A stretch of 7,778 nucleotides of DNA from Yimella sp. GTDB taxonomy: Bacteria; Actinomycetota; Actinomycetes; Actinomycetales; Dermatophilaceae. The notes under the pieces are model-generated. The model searched no databases and was not told the DNA's origin. It saw nothing but the letters and a program-made list of their open reading frames with translations. The position numbers and the translations under genes are program-made. Each line of letters begins with the position of its first letter. Positions within the stretch are counted from its first letter, which is position 1. The DNA lies in assembly GCA_030150425.1 (NCBI GenBank), contig JASLFY010000416.1:1-7778 (forward strand). Direction: 5' to 3'. This document shows positions 7,401-7,778 of this stretch, in pieces.

Positions 7401-7778
7401 CGGCATCGAAGTCCCCAAGGACTCCGGCATGACCGCGAAGGCATCCGGCGACCGCGTGGTCGTGAAGGTGCCGGACAAGGAGATGGAGGCGTCGCTGGAA
7501 TACACGATCCGCGACGCGAAGGGCGCCGAGGCGACCGCCCCCATCCTCGTGACGGTCGACAAGGATGTTCCGCTGATCCCGCCCATCGCCCGTGACGACC
7601 GGCTCCGGGTGGAGGACCTGAAGGATTCCCTCACCGCCGACATCGACATCCTCGCCAACGACGAGGACCCCGACGGCACGGTCGACGGGCTCAAGGTCAC
7701 GGTCGACGCCGGCGCCAAGCTCGTCGACGCCCGCAAGGCCCGGGTCACGGTCACCGACCAGCGTCAGCTGATCAGGTA
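4354..7778 (+). CDS. Giant propeller / Ig-like repeat surface protein, copy B (3'-partial)
   Basis: This open frame begins at ATG 4354 behind a good ribosome binding site and runs without a stop off the window end, giving 1141 whole codons. Residues 1-33 are a signal or anchor sequence, about 40-368 a propeller-like domain, 369-393 an acidic linker, and 394 onward Ig-like domains at about 394-490, 491-587, 588-680, 681-778, 779-877, 878-974, 975-1072 and 1073->1141. From residue 627 it parallels gene A without net gaps at about 86% identity. The missing end is therefore expected to hold about three more Ig-like domains, five FN3 domains and a Cys cap, for roughly 2000 residues. No enzyme motif is visible. 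I infer a membrane-tethered or secreted extracytoplasmic rod. In related actinobacteria I recall such genes preceding MoxR ATPase, DUF58, transglutaminase and PP2C/FHA genes, but nothing in the window shows that. Confidence 0.93.
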   Translation, partial: MRLLSWVRARPKALAATAGVVVGSVVLTGMALAYDGLPTAKVDLNDAGVWLTKSSALLVGHFNHESTVLDGGLRTSGENYDILQQSQTVLVVDHGNSTLTAIDTANVSLTDSTTIPGDAKVALGDHTAAVLDRKSGALWVLGAADVAGFDVKATDPVAKLGKDADVTVGQDGTVFAVSAEDGEIITIPVDAQGSPLEPKTSSLDGVKDASEPTITAVGDVPVVLNPSDGFVAAPGGVHARIDDAEDAVLQQASAATDAVTVATPTGLIRVPLNGGEASTVKAGGSGIPAAPVFLEGCTYGAWGGSARFLRDCAGKQDDVSAKIPGGERSSRLMFRVNRDVIVLNDVIGGEAWLADESLQRVDDWSILTPPEGEAEDQEETTQETVETSLPERKPENTPPVAEDDKLGVRPGGTTMLPVLDNDNDPDGDVLVATLAGAQPSIGEVQPILNGGALQIMAPKDASGTATFTYQVDDGRENGTDTATVTATVYDWDANSAPKPKRKTKLSVEVGGTLSYNVLPDWIDPEGDDVYLQQVVAAPGDEVEYTTDGQITYRAVGSLQGRKEVSIVVADALGETANGTIQLDVKPAGGTVPVTNADHVVTRVGETATVSPTANDTSTARDDLRLTRVEPLSGVTIVPDYPKKQFTFESNAPGVYYVQYQVSAGQADAKGIVRIDVLDRQESELPPVAVRDVALLPKGSEALVGVLANDSDPAGGVLVVQSVTVPPHSGIDVSVLNHETLRIGDQGALDQPVKITYTISNGSKSAQGDVTVIPIPAPSKISAPVTHDDEAVVRVGDVVTIPVLDNDVHPNGEVMHVAPKLIEPLVDPKDGEAFVSQDSVRFRAANQPGTVYLTYEAVDAMGQKAGGHITIQVLAKDADVNAPPHPHDLTARALAGTSIRIPIPLDGIDTDGDSVELLGQDVAPIKGRITETGGNFLQYDAFQGSTGVDTVVYRVRDRLGAEGTATIRIGIAPPEATNQAPYAVKDAVVVRPGRSVAVPVLANDSDPEGDEIRLVKDGIEVPKDSGMTAKASGDRVVVKVPDKEMEASLEYTIRDAKGAEATAPILVTVDKDVPLIPPIARDDRLRVEDLKDSLTADIDILANDEDPDGTVDGLKVTVDAGAKLVDARKARVTVTDQRQLIR
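4471..5457 (+). other. Predicted beta-propeller-like N-terminal domain of copy B
   Basis: Residues about 40-368 contain roughly seven or eight loosely repeated short-strand blocks. They resemble blades of WD/PQQ/NHL-like propellers, for example QTVLVVDHGNSTLTAIDTA, TAAVLDRKSGALWVLGAADV and GTVFAVSAEDGEIITIPVD. The pattern is a strand, a polar turn with D/G/N, then a strand with a small or aromatic residue. Near the end C297 and C312 (codons at 5242 and 5287) form a lone pair, probably a disulfide. The domain sits directly after the membrane segment. The corresponding part of gene A is outside the window. The fold is inferred from pattern only. Confidence 0.55.
5458..5532 (+). other. Acidic linker between propeller and Ig array
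   Basis: Residues about 369-393 are rich in E, D, Q, T and P (PPEGEAEDQEETTQETVE), with no hydrophobic core. This is a typical flexible, possibly protease-sensitive hinge between the folded head and the rod. The next segment starts the first Ig-like unit at NTPPVAEDD. Confidence 0.7.
5533..7778 (+). repeat. Ig-like/cadherin-like domain array of copy B (cut by window end)
   Basis: Seven complete units and one cut unit of about 93-99 residues start at nucleotides about 5533, 5824, 6115, 6394, 6688, 6985, 7276 and 7570. Cores include VLDNDNDPDGD (unit 1), VLANDSDPAGG (4), VLDNDVHPNGE (5), VLANDSDPEGD (7) and ILANDEDPDG (8). Units 2 (VLPDWIDPEGD) and 6 (PLDGIDTDGD) have altered cores, and unit 3 lacks it (TANDTSTARDD). 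Units 4-8 have one-to-one partners in gene A, and the last part of unit 3 matches 3-164. Confidence 0.85.
6232..7778 (+). repeat. Long direct repeat, second copy (paralogous segment in copy B)
   Basis: This is the partner of 3-1549. The offset of 6229 bases predicts that gene A starts near position -1875 relative to this window, if the upstream part is equally colinear. The divergence shows a true, old duplication rather than an assembly echo. A tract at 6451-6515 is identical to 222-286, including all synonymous sites. Confidence 0.92.

Overview
The window holds two very large, closely related, same-strand genes lying head to tail, separated by one 142-base gap. DNA is strongly GC-rich with C/G-ending codons and frequent GGATGC/GCATCC words. 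That suggests a high-GC actinobacterium, most likely Microbacteriaceae (Microbacterium-like). This placement rests on codon style and on the protein family, not on any marker gene.

Positions <1-4211 are the C-terminal 1402 codons of gene A, whose true start lies upstream. It reads as the end of one Ig-like/cadherin-like domain, eight further Ig-like domains (several with the [VI]LxNDxDPxGD core), five fibronectin type III (FN3) domains, and a four-cysteine C-terminal module. Positions 4212-4353 are the only non-coding stretch. They hold a GC-rich hairpin without a U-tract, a plausible -10 box (TACAAT), a short direct repeat and a good Shine-Dalgarno sequence. Positions 4354->7778 are the first 1141 codons of gene B: signal/anchor sequence, a predicted beta-propeller-like domain with one cysteine pair, an acidic linker, and eight Ig-like domains, the last cut by the window edge.

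Gene B from 6232 to 7778 aligns with gene A from 3 to 1549 at a constant offset of 6229 bases with no net gap. By my eye count the proteins are about 86% identical there. The genes are therefore tandem paralogues, and each shows the part the other lacks. The inferred whole protein is about 2030 residues: signal/anchor, propeller, about 11 Ig-like domains, five FN3 domains and a Cys cap. Neither visible part has an enzymatic motif, and the visible C-terminus has no LPXTG sorting signal. The likely role is a long, rod-like extracytoplasmic protein held at the membrane or secreted, acting in adhesion, surface scaffolding or envelope sensing. The two copies probably do related but not identical jobs, and gene B may have its own promoter.

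No RNA gene, mobile element, CRISPR array or other gene is supported.
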